From positions 62,001-126,000 of the forward strand of contig CAVQWX010000004.1 of assembly GCA_963717765.1 (NCBI GenBank): a DNA stretch of 64,000 nt, in the 5' to 3' direction. The notes below the pieces were generated by a model that was not told the origin of the DNA, made no database searches, and was given only the letters and a program-made list of their open reading frames with translations. The DNA is from JACDER01 sp963717765 (GTDB taxonomy: Bacteria; Actinomycetota; Thermoleophilia; Gaiellales; Gaiellaceae). This document shows, piece by piece, positions 44,246-52,498 of the stretch (the stretch's first letter is position 1; each line of letters begins with the position of its first letter). The translations under genes and the position numbers were made by a program.

Positions 44246-45613
44246 GTGAAGATCTCTGTCGTCATCGTCACCGCCCTCGCGGTACTGGCTCTCTGCGCGG
44301 CGGCCTCGGGGGGCGCGTCCCCGGTCGTGACGCTGAAGGTCTCGCCGCTTGCGTTCAGCCCGAATGCCGACGGGGTCAAGGACACCCTGCACGCCTCGAT
44401 CGGCGTGGACATCCCGGTCACGCTGCTGATCGAGATCTCCGACAAGGCCGGGAAGGTCGTCTACAGCAACGCACCCGGGGTCTCCGTCAAGGCCGGGACC
44501 GCCTCGTTCCACTGGAACGGCAAGCTCGGCGCGACGCGGGGCAGCCCGGTGGCGCCGGACGGCAAGTACACGGTGAGCGTCGATGCGACGGACCCGGCCT
44601 CGGGGACGAGCACCCACTCGTCGGCCCAGATCACTCTGGATACGAAGCCGCCGCTCATGCTCTGGGGAAGGGGAGGAGTCTCGCCGTCCATCCTCACCGG
44701 CGGACCGCTCCGCATGCGGTTCCGGCTCTACGACCTGACGAGCACGCGCGTGACCCTGAACCTGGTGGACCAGCACGGCGTAAAGCTGAAAACCGGGCGC
44801 GGCTACCTGCTGAGACCCGGGTGGATCGCCAAGCGCTGGCCGTCCACACACGGAGCGCGTCTCGCCTCGAGCACCTACGACCTTTCGCTCAGCGCCACCG
44901 ACGAGGCCGGGAACACGGGGACCTCTTCGGCGCGGCGGGTCCTCGTCGTCCGCCCGGTCCGCGCTGGGGTGTGGGCCCGGTTCAGCGGCGTCGGCCGCCG
45001 TATCGCGCTCACGTTCGACGACTGCTACGTCGGGAGCGCCTGGGGGAGCATCCTCGAGACGCTGAAGCGATACGGGGTCAAGGCGACCTTCTTCTGCCCG
45101 GGCGAGGCGGTGCTCGCCAACCCGTCACTGGGTCGCCGCACGGTCCGGGACGGGCATGTGATCGGCAGTCACGGCTGGGATCACGCCGACTTCTCGCGTC
45201 TCTCCTTCTCGTCCGCCGAGAGCCGGCTGGACCAGGACCGCGAGACTTGGTGGAAGCTGGCGCGCGTCACGCCGACGCCGTACTTCCGGCCGCCCTACGG
45301 CGCCTACAACGCGACGACCGTGGCGGCTGCCGGGCGTGCCGGCTACTCCGCCGTCGTCGTGTGGGACGTCGACCCGCGCGACTGGACGCGGCCCGGCCCG
45401 GGCGCGATCGAGAGCCGGATCCTGTCGGCGGTCAGGCCGGGGAGCATCGTCCTCATGCACACGCTTCCGCAGACGGCCGAGCAGCTTCCCTCGCTGATCC
45501 GGGCGCTTCGAGGCCGCCGCTACATCCCGCTGACGCTGCCGGAGCTCGATCGGATCGGCGCGCCGACGTCCGGCGGGTGGCCCGCCTACCACAGGGGCCG
45601 CTCAGGGGCTTGA
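44246..45613 (+). CDS. Secreted polysaccharide deacetylase with FlgD-like Ig domains
   Basis: 455 aa. Signal peptide at 1-24. Two FlgD/Ig-like beta domains follow (SPNADGVKDTLHASIGVDIPVTLLIEI up to about 130, then about 145-245). A NodB domain occupies 250-440: RRIALTFDDCYVG (catalytic Asp pair), SHGWDHADF (zinc H-x3-H), PYFRPPYGAYN and SIVLMHTLPQTAEQL. It should remove N-acetyl groups from wall glycans outside the cell. The 3' end overlaps the convergent 3D-domain gene by 161 bases. Confidence 0.9.
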   Translation: MKISVVIVTALAVLALCAAASGGASPVVTLKVSPLAFSPNADGVKDTLHASIGVDIPVTLLIEISDKAGKVVYSNAPGVSVKAGTASFHWNGKLGATRGSPVAPDGKYTVSVDATDPASGTSTHSSAQITLDTKPPLMLWGRGGVSPSILTGGPLRMRFRLYDLTSTRVTLNLVDQHGVKLKTGRGYLLRPGWIAKRWPSTHGARLASSTYDLSLSATDEAGNTGTSSARRVLVVRPVRAGVWARFSGVGRRIALTFDDCYVGSAWGSILETLKRYGVKATFFCPGEAVLANPSLGRRTVRDGHVIGSHGWDHADFSRLSFSSAESRLDQDRETWWKLARVTPTPYFRPPYGAYNATTVAAAGRAGYSAVVVWDVDPRDWTRPGPGAIESRILSAVRPGSIVLMHTLPQTAEQLPSLIRALRGRRYIPLTLPELDRIGAPTSGGWPAYHRGRSGA

Positions 45614-46382
45614 CGTCGCGCAGGTTGGCTTTGCCGCGCCTGCCGGAAGCTGCTTGCCGGAGCGGGATCACGTAGATCCGCTGGGCGGTGAACTGCTGGT
45701 CGCCGCCGCGCAGCCTCGGCGGCGGGCGGTAGACGTCGATGTGCAGGCCCTGGATGGCGCCGCCGGTGTCCCCCGCGGTCATCCAGCCGTGCCTGGGGCA
45801 ATAGGCGGGTACGAAGACTCTGCTCCCCATCGGGATAACGCCGGGATCGACGGCGATGCTCTTCCACGGCCTGAGCGGCAGCGACTGTCCCTCCTTGAAC
45901 GAGACGCCCGTCGCCCTGATGTAGCGGACGCCCTTCCCGTCGAACCACCCGCCGCCCGCGAGCGGGAAGGTGACGTGTCTCTGCTTGTTGCGCCACCCGC
46001 CGAATCGCCAGAACGGCCATCCGTTCGACCAGCTGTCCCCGCCGGGCACGGTGGCGCGGCCGTCCTGCGTCACCCAGCCGGGCGTACCGATCGCCGAGAG
46101 GTGGACGTGCTGCCCGTCGAGGCCGATCCCGTCCCCCTCCATCGAGATCCCGCCGGCCGAATAGAGCCAGTCGACGCGGTGCTTGCCGGGGATGCCGGGG
46201 GCGGTCACCCTGCGGCCGATGAACCAGCTCTCAGGGGCCGCGTAGTACTCGGTGATGCGGACGCCCTTGAGCCACCGTGGCTTCACCACCGGGTAGGCGG
46301 ACTTTCCCGCGACCGAGTACGCGGTGAAGACGAGCGCTGCCAGCGCTCCGGATGCCAAGAGGGCCCGACGCACGGGCCACAC
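45453..46382 (-). CDS. Membrane-anchored 3D-domain protein (possible lytic wall enzyme)
   Basis: 309 aa from GTG 46382 (or 46373). One N-terminal helix (RRALLASGALAALVFTAYSVA). The C-terminal 3D domain is clear: AVDPGVIPMGSRVFVPAYC, GWMTAGDTGGAIQGLHIDVY with the three Asp residues of this double-psi barrel, related to MltA-type lytic transglycosylases. The recognisable domain ends near 45,690. The remaining ~70 residues are basic, low in complexity and antisense to the deacetylase 3' end, so they may be run-on sequence. A truncated ending is likely. Confidence 0.75.
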   Translation of the reverse strand: MWPVRRALLASGALAALVFTAYSVAGKSAYPVVKPRWLKGVRITEYYAAPESWFIGRRVTAPGIPGKHRVDWLYSAGGISMEGDGIGLDGQHVHLSAIGTPGWVTQDGRATVPGGDSWSNGWPFWRFGGWRNKQRHVTFPLAGGGWFDGKGVRYIRATGVSFKEGQSLPLRPWKSIAVDPGVIPMGSRVFVPAYCPRHGWMTAGDTGGAIQGLHIDVYRPPPRLRGGDQQFTAQRIYVIPLRQAASGRRGKANLRDVKPLSGPCGRRATRRTSARRSDRAPAASAGCSGGLEAPGSAREAARPSAEACA

Positions 46383-46405
46383 TAATACCGGAAGCCTGTA
46401 AGGAG

Positions 46406-46580
46406 TCCTGTAGGAGGGCTTGGCGAAATATGGGCGGTGCCGCCGGAACGCGCCGCGCGGCCCGTGGCGCATGTCCTCGGACGCGTCCGTATTCCCGATA
46501 CGAACGCGTCCTGCGTCCGTGGCCACGAACCACGCGGCGCGCCCCGACGACGCGCAACATTCCGCCAATCCCTCCTAGGC
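46406..46580. repeat. Palindromic repeat, GGAGGG/TTGGCG family, long 170-bp copy with nested hairpin
   Basis: TAGGAGGGCTTGGCGAAATATGGG at the left and CGCAACATTCCGCCAATCCC..CCTAG at the right are the family ends, identical in core to 16265 and 36330. The middle carries an extra palindrome, GGACGCGTCCGTAT against ATACGAACGCGTCC (around 46478-46512). The right CTAG supplies the TAG stop of the ATP-grasp gene at 46575. Confidence 0.8.
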
Positions 46581-47435
46581 GAAAGAGGCAGTTGCCTCGA
46601 GCAGGTGCGCCGGCGCGACCGCCTCTGCGACCGCCGCGAAGACGTCGCGGCCCTCGAGCGAGTACTCCGCGGTGAAGTCGACCGCGCCGTTGATCTCGAG
46701 CACCGTCCAGCCGCCTTGCCCGTCGGGAAGCAGGTCGACTCCGACGAGGTCCCCGCCCAGCGCGGCGGCGGCGGACACGGCGAGCTCGCACGCCTCCAGC
46801 GGCGGATCTGTCGGCCGGCGCCAACCCCCGAGTGCGACGTTCGTGCGCCATTCCCCGTCGGCGGCGACCCGCTCGATCGCGCCGACCACGAGCCCGCCGG
46901 CGACGATGATGCGCAGGTCGTACCCGCACACAGGAACGAGCTCCTGTACGAGGACTCCCTGCCGCTCGAACCATGTCCGTCCGTCGAGCGAGGCGAGGCA
47001 GGCGGCGAGCTGGAGGGTGTCCTCGCAGCGGTACACGTCGCGTCCCCAGCTTCCGAAGCGCGGCTTTACCACGAAAGGCGGTGTGAGCGTCGGCAGAAGC
47101 GAGCGGCCGTCCACGTGCGCCGTCCGGGGATGGGGAACGCCGGCGGCCGAGAGCCGGATCGCCGTCATGAGCTTGTCGTGCGCCGCGAGCAGCGCTCCGG
47201 GCTCGTTGAGGACGTGAATCCCTCGTGCCTTCGCCCGGCGAAGCTCCCACATCCCTGGCTCGACGCCTTCGAGCGTCCGTGTGACGTCCAGCCGTCCCAA
47301 GACGACGTCGCCGGGGTGCGCCGCGCTGAGGTCGGCCGGCAGGGTAAGTCGGGCGTCGAGCCCGGCCTCGCGCAGCGCATCGAGCAGCGAAGCGTTCGTC
47401 GGACTGAGAGTGCCTGAGACGAGATGGAAGGCCAT
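46575..47435 (-). CDS. ATP-grasp ligase, RimK/LysX-like
   Basis: 286 aa. N-terminal fold to about 85, then an ATP-grasp domain: DKLMTAIRLSAAGVPHPRT, TPPFVVKPRFGSWGRDVYRC (phosphate-binding Lys), VLVQELVPVCGYDLRIIVAGG, and metal ligands in GVDLLPDGQGGWTVLEINGAVDF. The layout is that of RimK-type enzymes that add amino acids to a carboxylate (glutamylation, alpha-aminoadipate carrier, tetrahydromethanopterin/F420 tails). No partner gene in the window fixes the substrate. Confidence 0.85.
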   Translation of the reverse strand: MAFHLVSGTLSPTNASLLDALREAGLDARLTLPADLSAAHPGDVVLGRLDVTRTLEGVEPGMWELRRAKARGIHVLNEPGALLAAHDKLMTAIRLSAAGVPHPRTAHVDGRSLLPTLTPPFVVKPRFGSWGRDVYRCEDTLQLAACLASLDGRTWFERQGVLVQELVPVCGYDLRIIVAGGLVVGAIERVAADGEWRTNVALGGWRRPTDPPLEACELAVSAAAALGGDLVGVDLLPDGQGGWTVLEINGAVDFTAEYSLEGRDVFAAVAEAVAPAHLLEATASFA

Positions 47436-47550
47436 CGCCAGACAAGCATCGCCAACGGGACTCAGCGACGACTAAGAGTTGCCTCAAGATCCGCTGAGCG
47501 TTTTTCCGGCGTTTTGCAGCGACTCTCGAACGGGGGCCATACTTACCTCC

Positions 47551-49326
47551 GTGGCCTCCAGCACGTTCCGCGCGCACTTCCTCCGTCTTCGCGCGCATCC
47601 CATCCGTATCGGGATGCGGTTCTGGCTTCCACTCGCCTTCGCGCTGATCGCGGCGGTCACGGCGTTGATCGTCTCCTGGGTCTTCTCGGGCCGCTCCGAC
47701 AACGCCCTGAAAGGACGCGCAGCGGAGCTCGCGTTCGCAAATTCGGAGGGGGCGTTGGACAGCGTCGTGAACGCCGTGCGCCGCGAGACCCTCGGCGGGA
47801 CGCTCGACCGAGTCTCCCAGACTCGTGGCATGGCGATCTTCTACTTCGACGAGAACGGCAAGCTGGCATCGTCCGGCCTCTCGCACGGCATCAGGTTCAG
47901 GAACATCGCGCAGGGTCCGGTGGCCGTTCAGTCGGTGGTCGACGGCGGGCGCTACGACTCGGCGGTCGACCACGGGAAGGGACGGTTGATCGCGCTCCAT
48001 GTCCCCCAGGTCGGCGGCGCCATGGTCACGTACTCGCCGCTCGTGGGCCCACAGCTCCAGAGCCAGCTGGGCATCGTGCACCGGCAGGTGGTCTACACCG
48101 CGCTCTTTGCCTCGCTCGCGGGAGCGCTCGCCGGGCTGCTCGTGGCCATGCTGATCGCGGGGCGGTTACGCCGGATCGCCCACGCGGCCGATGCCATCGA
48201 GGGAGGGAGCTTCGACACCCGCCTCCATCCCTGGCTGAAGGACGAGCTGGGCGGGCTGGCCGAGACCATCGACCGGATGCGTGGCCGCTTGCGAGAGTCG
48301 TTCAGCCGCCTCGAATCGGAGCGCGACCGCTTGCAGCGGCTGCTCGGGCGCCTGCACGACGGAGTCATCGCCGTCGACTCCGACCTGAGCATCGAGTTCT
48401 CCAACGCCGCGGCCCGCCGGCTGCTGCGCGCCCGCGTGGACGAAGGCGACGAGCTTCCGGACGCGTGGGGCCAGCCTGTCCTCAAGGTGCTCGCGACGCG
48501 GCTGTTCGCCCCGGGCGCGCGGGCGATCCAGGAGACGTTCGAGACGGATGACGGCCGCGCGTACTCGATTGCGGGAATCCCTCCGCGGGGCCGCTCGAAG
48601 AACGTGATCCTCGTCATCACGGACGTGTCCGTCAGGGAACGCCGCGAGCGCGCCGAGCGGGAGTTCGTCACCAACGCGGCGCACGAGCTGCGGACGCCGC
48701 TGGCGACCATCACGGGCGCGATCCAGGTGCTCCAGTCGGGGGCGAAGGACGATCCCGTCGAGCGTGACCGCTTCCTCGACCACATCGATCGGGAGGCGGC
48801 GCGGCTCGGCCGGCTGACCCATTCGCTGCTCGTGCTCGCACGCGCGCAGACGCGCGCAGAGGCGCCCAACCTGGCGCCGGTTGCACTCCGGCCGCTACTC
48901 GAGGCGATCGTCGAGGACGTCCGCCCGCCGGAGGCTGTCGCCGTAACGGTGACCTGTCCTCCGGGTCTCGAGGTCCTGGCCGAGCGGGACCTCGTGGAGC
49001 AGGCGGTGTCCAACCTGACCGCGAACGCACTGCAGAACACGGAGCGCGGGCGCGTCGAGATCGCCGCCAACGAGCTTCCGAGCGGCTCGGTGGTCCTTGA
49101 GGTGACCGACACCGGTAGTGGCATCGCGCAGGAGCGGCAGGACCGGATATTCGATCGCTTCTACCGCCCCGACGGCCGTGACCCGCGCCGGTTCGGCCTC
49201 GGGCTCGCGATCGTCCGCCAGGCGGTCGCCGCGCTCGGCGGGCGGATCGAGCTCGAGTCAGCGGAGGGCACGGGAACGAGGGTCCGCATCACGCTGCCCG
49301 GGGTCCAGAAGGAGGCAGCCGCGTGA
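47551..49326 (+). CDS. PAS-containing sensor histidine kinase
   Basis: 591 aa from GTG 47551. Two membrane helices (about 22-47 and 190-212) bracket an extracytoplasmic sensor with an IFYFDENGKLASS fold. HAMP follows, then a PAS domain (LHDGVIAVDSDLSIEFSNAAARRLL), the His box EFVTNAAHELRTPLATI, and an ATPase with NLTANALQN, TDTGSGI and RFGLGLAIV. The order sensor-HAMP-PAS-kinase resembles PhoR/WalK-type kinases. The stop overlaps the regulator start (GTGA). Confidence 0.9.
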   Translation: MASSTFRAHFLRLRAHPIRIGMRFWLPLAFALIAAVTALIVSWVFSGRSDNALKGRAAELAFANSEGALDSVVNAVRRETLGGTLDRVSQTRGMAIFYFDENGKLASSGLSHGIRFRNIAQGPVAVQSVVDGGRYDSAVDHGKGRLIALHVPQVGGAMVTYSPLVGPQLQSQLGIVHRQVVYTALFASLAGALAGLLVAMLIAGRLRRIAHAADAIEGGSFDTRLHPWLKDELGGLAETIDRMRGRLRESFSRLESERDRLQRLLGRLHDGVIAVDSDLSIEFSNAAARRLLRARVDEGDELPDAWGQPVLKVLATRLFAPGARAIQETFETDDGRAYSIAGIPPRGRSKNVILVITDVSVRERRERAEREFVTNAAHELRTPLATITGAIQVLQSGAKDDPVERDRFLDHIDREAARLGRLTHSLLVLARAQTRAEAPNLAPVALRPLLEAIVEDVRPPEAVAVTVTCPPGLEVLAERDLVEQAVSNLTANALQNTERGRVEIAANELPSGSVVLEVTDTGSGIAQERQDRIFDRFYRPDGRDPRRFGLGLAIVRQAVAALGGRIELESAEGTGTRVRITLPGVQKEAAA

Positions 49327-50009
49327 GCCGCGTCCTCATCGTCGACGACGACCCCGGAATTCTCGACGTCGTCTCGTATGCGCTCCGCAACGAAGGCTTC
49401 GAGGCCGAGGGCGTCGCGAGCGGAGAGGAGGCGCTGACGGCTGCACGGTCCGACTCCTACGACCTGATGATCCTCGACCTGATGATGCCCGGGATGTCAG
49501 GGCTCGAGGTCTGCCGGCGGCTACGGGCGGAGAGCAAGATCCCCATCGTCATGCTCACCGCGAAGGACGCCGAGCTCGACCGCGTGCTTGGCCTCGAAAT
49601 CGGAGCGGACGACTACGTGACGAAGCCGTTCTCCGTCCCCGAGCTCGTGTCGCGTGTGCGCGCAATCCTCCGCCGCCGCGAGCTCGATCGCGCCGATGCC
49701 GACGGGGTGGTACGCCAGGTCGGCGGGCTGCGCATCGACCTCGGGCGGCACCAGGTCGCCGTGGACGGCCAGCCGGTTCAGCTGACGCCGTCGGAGTTCA
49801 AGCTGTGCTCGCTCTTCTCCCAGTCGCCGGAGCGTGTCTTCACGCGGAGGCAGATCATGGAGTACCTGTGGGAGAGTGCCTACGTCGGCGACCAGCACGC
49901 ATGCGAGGTGCACATCTCGAACTTACGGCGTAAGCTGGAGCGAGACCCCGCCAAGCCGGAGCGGATCATCACCGTGCGCGGCGTGGGCTACAAGCTCGTC
50001 GCCGCCTAA
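49323..50009 (+). CDS. OmpR/PhoB-family response regulator
   Basis: 228 aa. Receiver with IVDDDPG, phospho-acceptor Asp52 in ILDLMMPGMSG, and YVTKPFSVPEL. Winged helix with QLTPSEFKLCSLFSQSPERVFTRRQIMEYLW and HISNLRRKLERDPAKPERIITVRGVGY. Partner of the kinase upstream. No obvious direct-repeat operator lies before the operon, unlike the 31-kb system. Confidence 0.93.
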   Translation: MSRVLIVDDDPGILDVVSYALRNEGFEAEGVASGEEALTAARSDSYDLMILDLMMPGMSGLEVCRRLRAESKIPIVMLTAKDAELDRVLGLEIGADDYVTKPFSVPELVSRVRAILRRRELDRADADGVVRQVGGLRIDLGRHQVAVDGQPVQLTPSEFKLCSLFSQSPERVFTRRQIMEYLWESAYVGDQHACEVHISNLRRKLERDPAKPERIITVRGVGYKLVAA

Positions 50010-50013
50010 AAAG

Positions 50014-51186
50014 TTACGTCTTCCGGTCCGGGCGCCTCCTTCCGAGCGGAGGCACGTCCGCGATGCGCTCCGCGGCTTGGTTCCACGACTTCCCTTCCAG
50101 TTCGGCCACGATGGTCGAGCCACGACGCGCGAAGGCTCGACGGGCGGCAGCGTTCTCTCGGGTCAAGGCGTCCAGCACTGTTCCGGCATCGTCGATGTGC
50201 GCTTGCTCGAGGGGGCGGTTCGGCTCGCCGAGGATGGTTGGAACAGCTGCGAGCAAGCGTTCGAGACCCTCCCGCGCGGCCTGGTCGCGCTGGATCACCT
50301 GCACCGTCGGCCCGAGGTTGTCCGTCAGCGCCTGCCACCAGGGCTGAAGGCCGGGGAGGCTTTTGAACTGCTCGTCCTGATAGCGGTGCATCGCCTCCAG
50401 CGACCCGGCCGCCGAGCCCGAGACGATGCTCGCCAATGCGTCGGCGGGACACGGGGCGACGCCGGACATCATTCCCGAGATCTGCCAGTCACCCTCGTTG
50501 TCCCAGCGCTTGATGATCTCGATGAAGGCGTCGGTGGCGAAGTCGTCGTGGCTCGCGGTGAAGACTTCGCTGCCGATCGTGTCGTCGTTGTTTCCGAACG
50601 TGCCGTACCAGAGGACCTGCCAGCCGCTCATCGTCTCCTGGATCGCTCCGCTGATGGTGTGCGACGCCTGATCCTTGACCTGCTGGACGGCTGCGTCGAT
50701 CTCGTCCTTGGTGGGAGCTTGTGTCGCATGCTGGAAGCCGGCCGCGACCTTGGCGACCCCGAGGGTGATGGAGTCGACAAGCGAGTTGTAGCCCGTGACG
50801 GCAATGCTGTTCGGCCAGCTGTCCTGCTCCATGAGGACGACTGCTACTCCGCAGAAGCCCGGCAAGTCGTCGCCGATGAGCTGCCGGAACACGGGGTCAT
50901 TGACAGGAATCGGCTTGAGCTGGCCATCGAAGAGGCCGAGCTCGGTCGGTATCGGGACGTCGTCTCCCGCGTCGACGTCGGTGTCGCCGAGGTTGCCGTG
51001 GTTTCCGTTGCGAGAGTCGACGACCGGAAACCCGATCAGTCCGACCGAGTCGACGGCATAGCTGTCGCCGTCGATCTTGAAGAACACCGGCCAGAGATAC
51101 GGCTCGGCGGTTCCCCAGCCGTCCCCCTCGTCGTAGCAGTGGATGTTGTCGAGCGAGATGCTGAGGTTGAGCGTGGGCCGGGCCAT
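50014..51186 (-). CDS. Unrecognised 390-residue protein
   Basis: 390 aa, no signal peptide or membrane helix. The first ~110 residues look like a beta-rich domain (LNLSISLDNIHCYDEGDGWG, WPVFFKIDGDSY, VPIPTELGLFDGQLKPIPVND). The middle has FCGVAVVLMEQDSWP, a helical hairpin of low complexity, then SGWQVLWYGTFGNNDDTIGSEVFTASHDDF. The C-terminal ~110 residues are helical. Base composition appears lower in GC than the neighbours, suggesting transfer. It converges on the response regulator, 4 bases between stops. I know no family for it. Confidence 0.65.
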   Translation of the reverse strand: MARPTLNLSISLDNIHCYDEGDGWGTAEPYLWPVFFKIDGDSYAVDSVGLIGFPVVDSRNGNHGNLGDTDVDAGDDVPIPTELGLFDGQLKPIPVNDPVFRQLIGDDLPGFCGVAVVLMEQDSWPNSIAVTGYNSLVDSITLGVAKVAAGFQHATQAPTKDEIDAAVQQVKDQASHTISGAIQETMSGWQVLWYGTFGNNDDTIGSEVFTASHDDFATDAFIEIIKRWDNEGDWQISGMMSGVAPCPADALASIVSGSAAGSLEAMHRYQDEQFKSLPGLQPWWQALTDNLGPTVQVIQRDQAAREGLERLLAAVPTILGEPNRPLEQAHIDDAGTVLDALTRENAAARRAFARRGSTIVAELEGKSWNQAAERIADVPPLGRRRPDRKT

Positions 51187-51358
51187 GATCGTCTCCTCTT
51201 CTGCCGCAGCTTCGCTTGTAAGCCTCTCCTAGCCTAACCAGACCGCTACGCGATCGAAACCACCTGGCGCTCGTCGCCGGGGGAGGATTCGGGCCGCATG
51301 GGGCTGGCCGAGTTCCCCGACTTCGACGCCGCGATGCGACTGCGGCTGAACGCCGCGA

Positions 51359-51785
51359 CCTTTCGTCAGCCTCACCGGCGGAGGCCGGGCGGAGATGGCC
51401 GCGGCTCTGCTCGCCGAGCGCGCCGGGGACACGGTGAGCGTTCACTCCGCCGGCTCGCAGGCCGTCCCCGAGTTCGAACCAAACGTGCGCGCGGCGATGG
51501 AAGAGTCCGGAATCGACCACTCCGATTCATTCACGAAGCCGTTGACGGCGGACATTCTCGGTGGAGCTGACATCGTGGTCACGATGGGACGCAGCGTCGG
51601 GCATGTCGAGATTCCCTCTGCGGTCCGGCATGTCGACTGGCGGGTCGGCGACCCTGCCGGTGCGCCCCTCGATGAGGTTCGACGCGTCCGCGAGGACATC
51701 GAAACGGCGCGTCGAGGAGCTGGCGGCCGAGCTCCTCGAACCTGTGGCTAACGCGGAGGCCGAAGCACGGCGAACGGATCCGTGA
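51359..51785 (+). pseudogene. Decayed low-molecular-weight phosphatase/ArsC-like gene
   Basis: In one frame the sequence follows ArsC-type phosphatases: FVSLTGGGRAEMAAALLAERAG aligns with the family's FVCVHNAGRSQMAAAL, SVHSAGSQAVPEFEPNVRAAMEESGIDHSD, DSFTKPLTADILGGADIVVTMG and WRVGDPAGAPLDEVRRVREDIE. The catalytic Cys is Ser and the RS of the P-loop is RA. No start codon exists before the P-loop, with a TGA just upstream. An extra A near 51702-51704 shifts the frame before RRVEELAAELLEPVA. It cannot make a working enzyme. Confidence 0.75.
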
Positions 51786-52467
51786 TCTCGAGCCGCCGCG
51801 AGCGGAACCGGAAAAGCTGAGCCGGCCGCCCACCGGCCGGCCCCGGGCTCCGGACCTCACCCGTCGGCTCGAGGACGCCGCGCCGCAGCAGCACCCGCTT
51901 CAGATTCGTCGACGACACTGGATGCGCGAGCGCCGCCACGTAGATCTCCCGTAGCTCCGAGAGCGTGAACTCTTGCGGCGCCAGCGCGAATCCCGCGTTG
52001 GTGTACGAGAGCTTCCCGCGCAGGCGCTCACGCCCCGCCAGCGTTATGTCGCCGTGGTCGAAGGCCATCCGGGGGAGCTCGGCGACCGGAAACCACCTTG
52101 TGTCTTCCGGCAATGCGGGGTCGAGGTCACGCGGAACGAGGCCGAGGTAGGCGGTTGCGAGCTGCCACTCGCGCGGATAGCGATCCGGGTCGCTGAGCGT
52201 CGCCAGCTGTTCCACGTGCGCGACCTCGCGCACGTCGACCTTGGCTGCGAGATGGCGGCGGATCGACTCCTCGAGGGTCTCGGCGGGGTCGAGATAGCCG
52301 CCCGGGAGGGACCAGGAACCGAGGTCGGGCTCCTTCGCCCGCTGCCACAGCAGCACCTGCAGCGCGCTCTCGCGCACCTGCAGGATCACCGCGAGCGTGA
52401 CGTGCGTCGGCGAAGGCCGGACGGATGTTTTCGCCTCAGGGGCCGAAACTCTGGTAGACTGAGCCAC
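51748..52467 (-). CDS. nrtR: NrtR, Nudix-related repressor of NAD synthesis
   Basis: 239 aa. The N-terminal Nudix-like domain (THVTLAVILQVRESALQVLLWQRAKEPDLGSWSLPGGYLDPAETLEESIRRHL) has a Nudix box with the catalytic REx2EE pattern lost (ESIRRHLAAKV), as in NrtR. The C-terminal winged helix is FTLSELREIYVAALAHPVSSTNLKRVLLRRGVL, the hallmark of the family, which senses ADP-ribose. It is divergent from nadB-nadC-nadA, which it should repress, with the palindrome at 52470 between them. The first residues could start later at Val. Confidence 0.92.
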   Translation of the reverse strand: MAQSTRVSAPEAKTSVRPSPTHVTLAVILQVRESALQVLLWQRAKEPDLGSWSLPGGYLDPAETLEESIRRHLAAKVDVREVAHVEQLATLSDPDRYPREWQLATAYLGLVPRDLDPALPEDTRWFPVAELPRMAFDHGDITLAGRERLRGKLSYTNAGFALAPQEFTLSELREIYVAALAHPVSSTNLKRVLLRRGVLEPTGEVRSPGPAGGRPAQLFRFRSRRLEITDPFAVLRPPR

Positions 52468-52469
52468 GG

Positions 52470-52490
52470 TTTTAGCCTATCAGTCCAAAA
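52470..52490. promoter_or_regulatory. Candidate NrtR operator between nrtR and nadB
   Basis: TTTTAGCCTATCAGTCCAAAA is an imperfect 21-bp palindrome: TTTT at one end, AAAA at the other, and inner G, CT and AG positions in symmetric register. It is the only AT-rich, symmetric stretch in the 31-base divergent gap, ends 8 bases before the nadB start, and so is well placed to block both promoters. Confidence 0.6.
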
Positions 52491-52498
52491 CTCCGACA

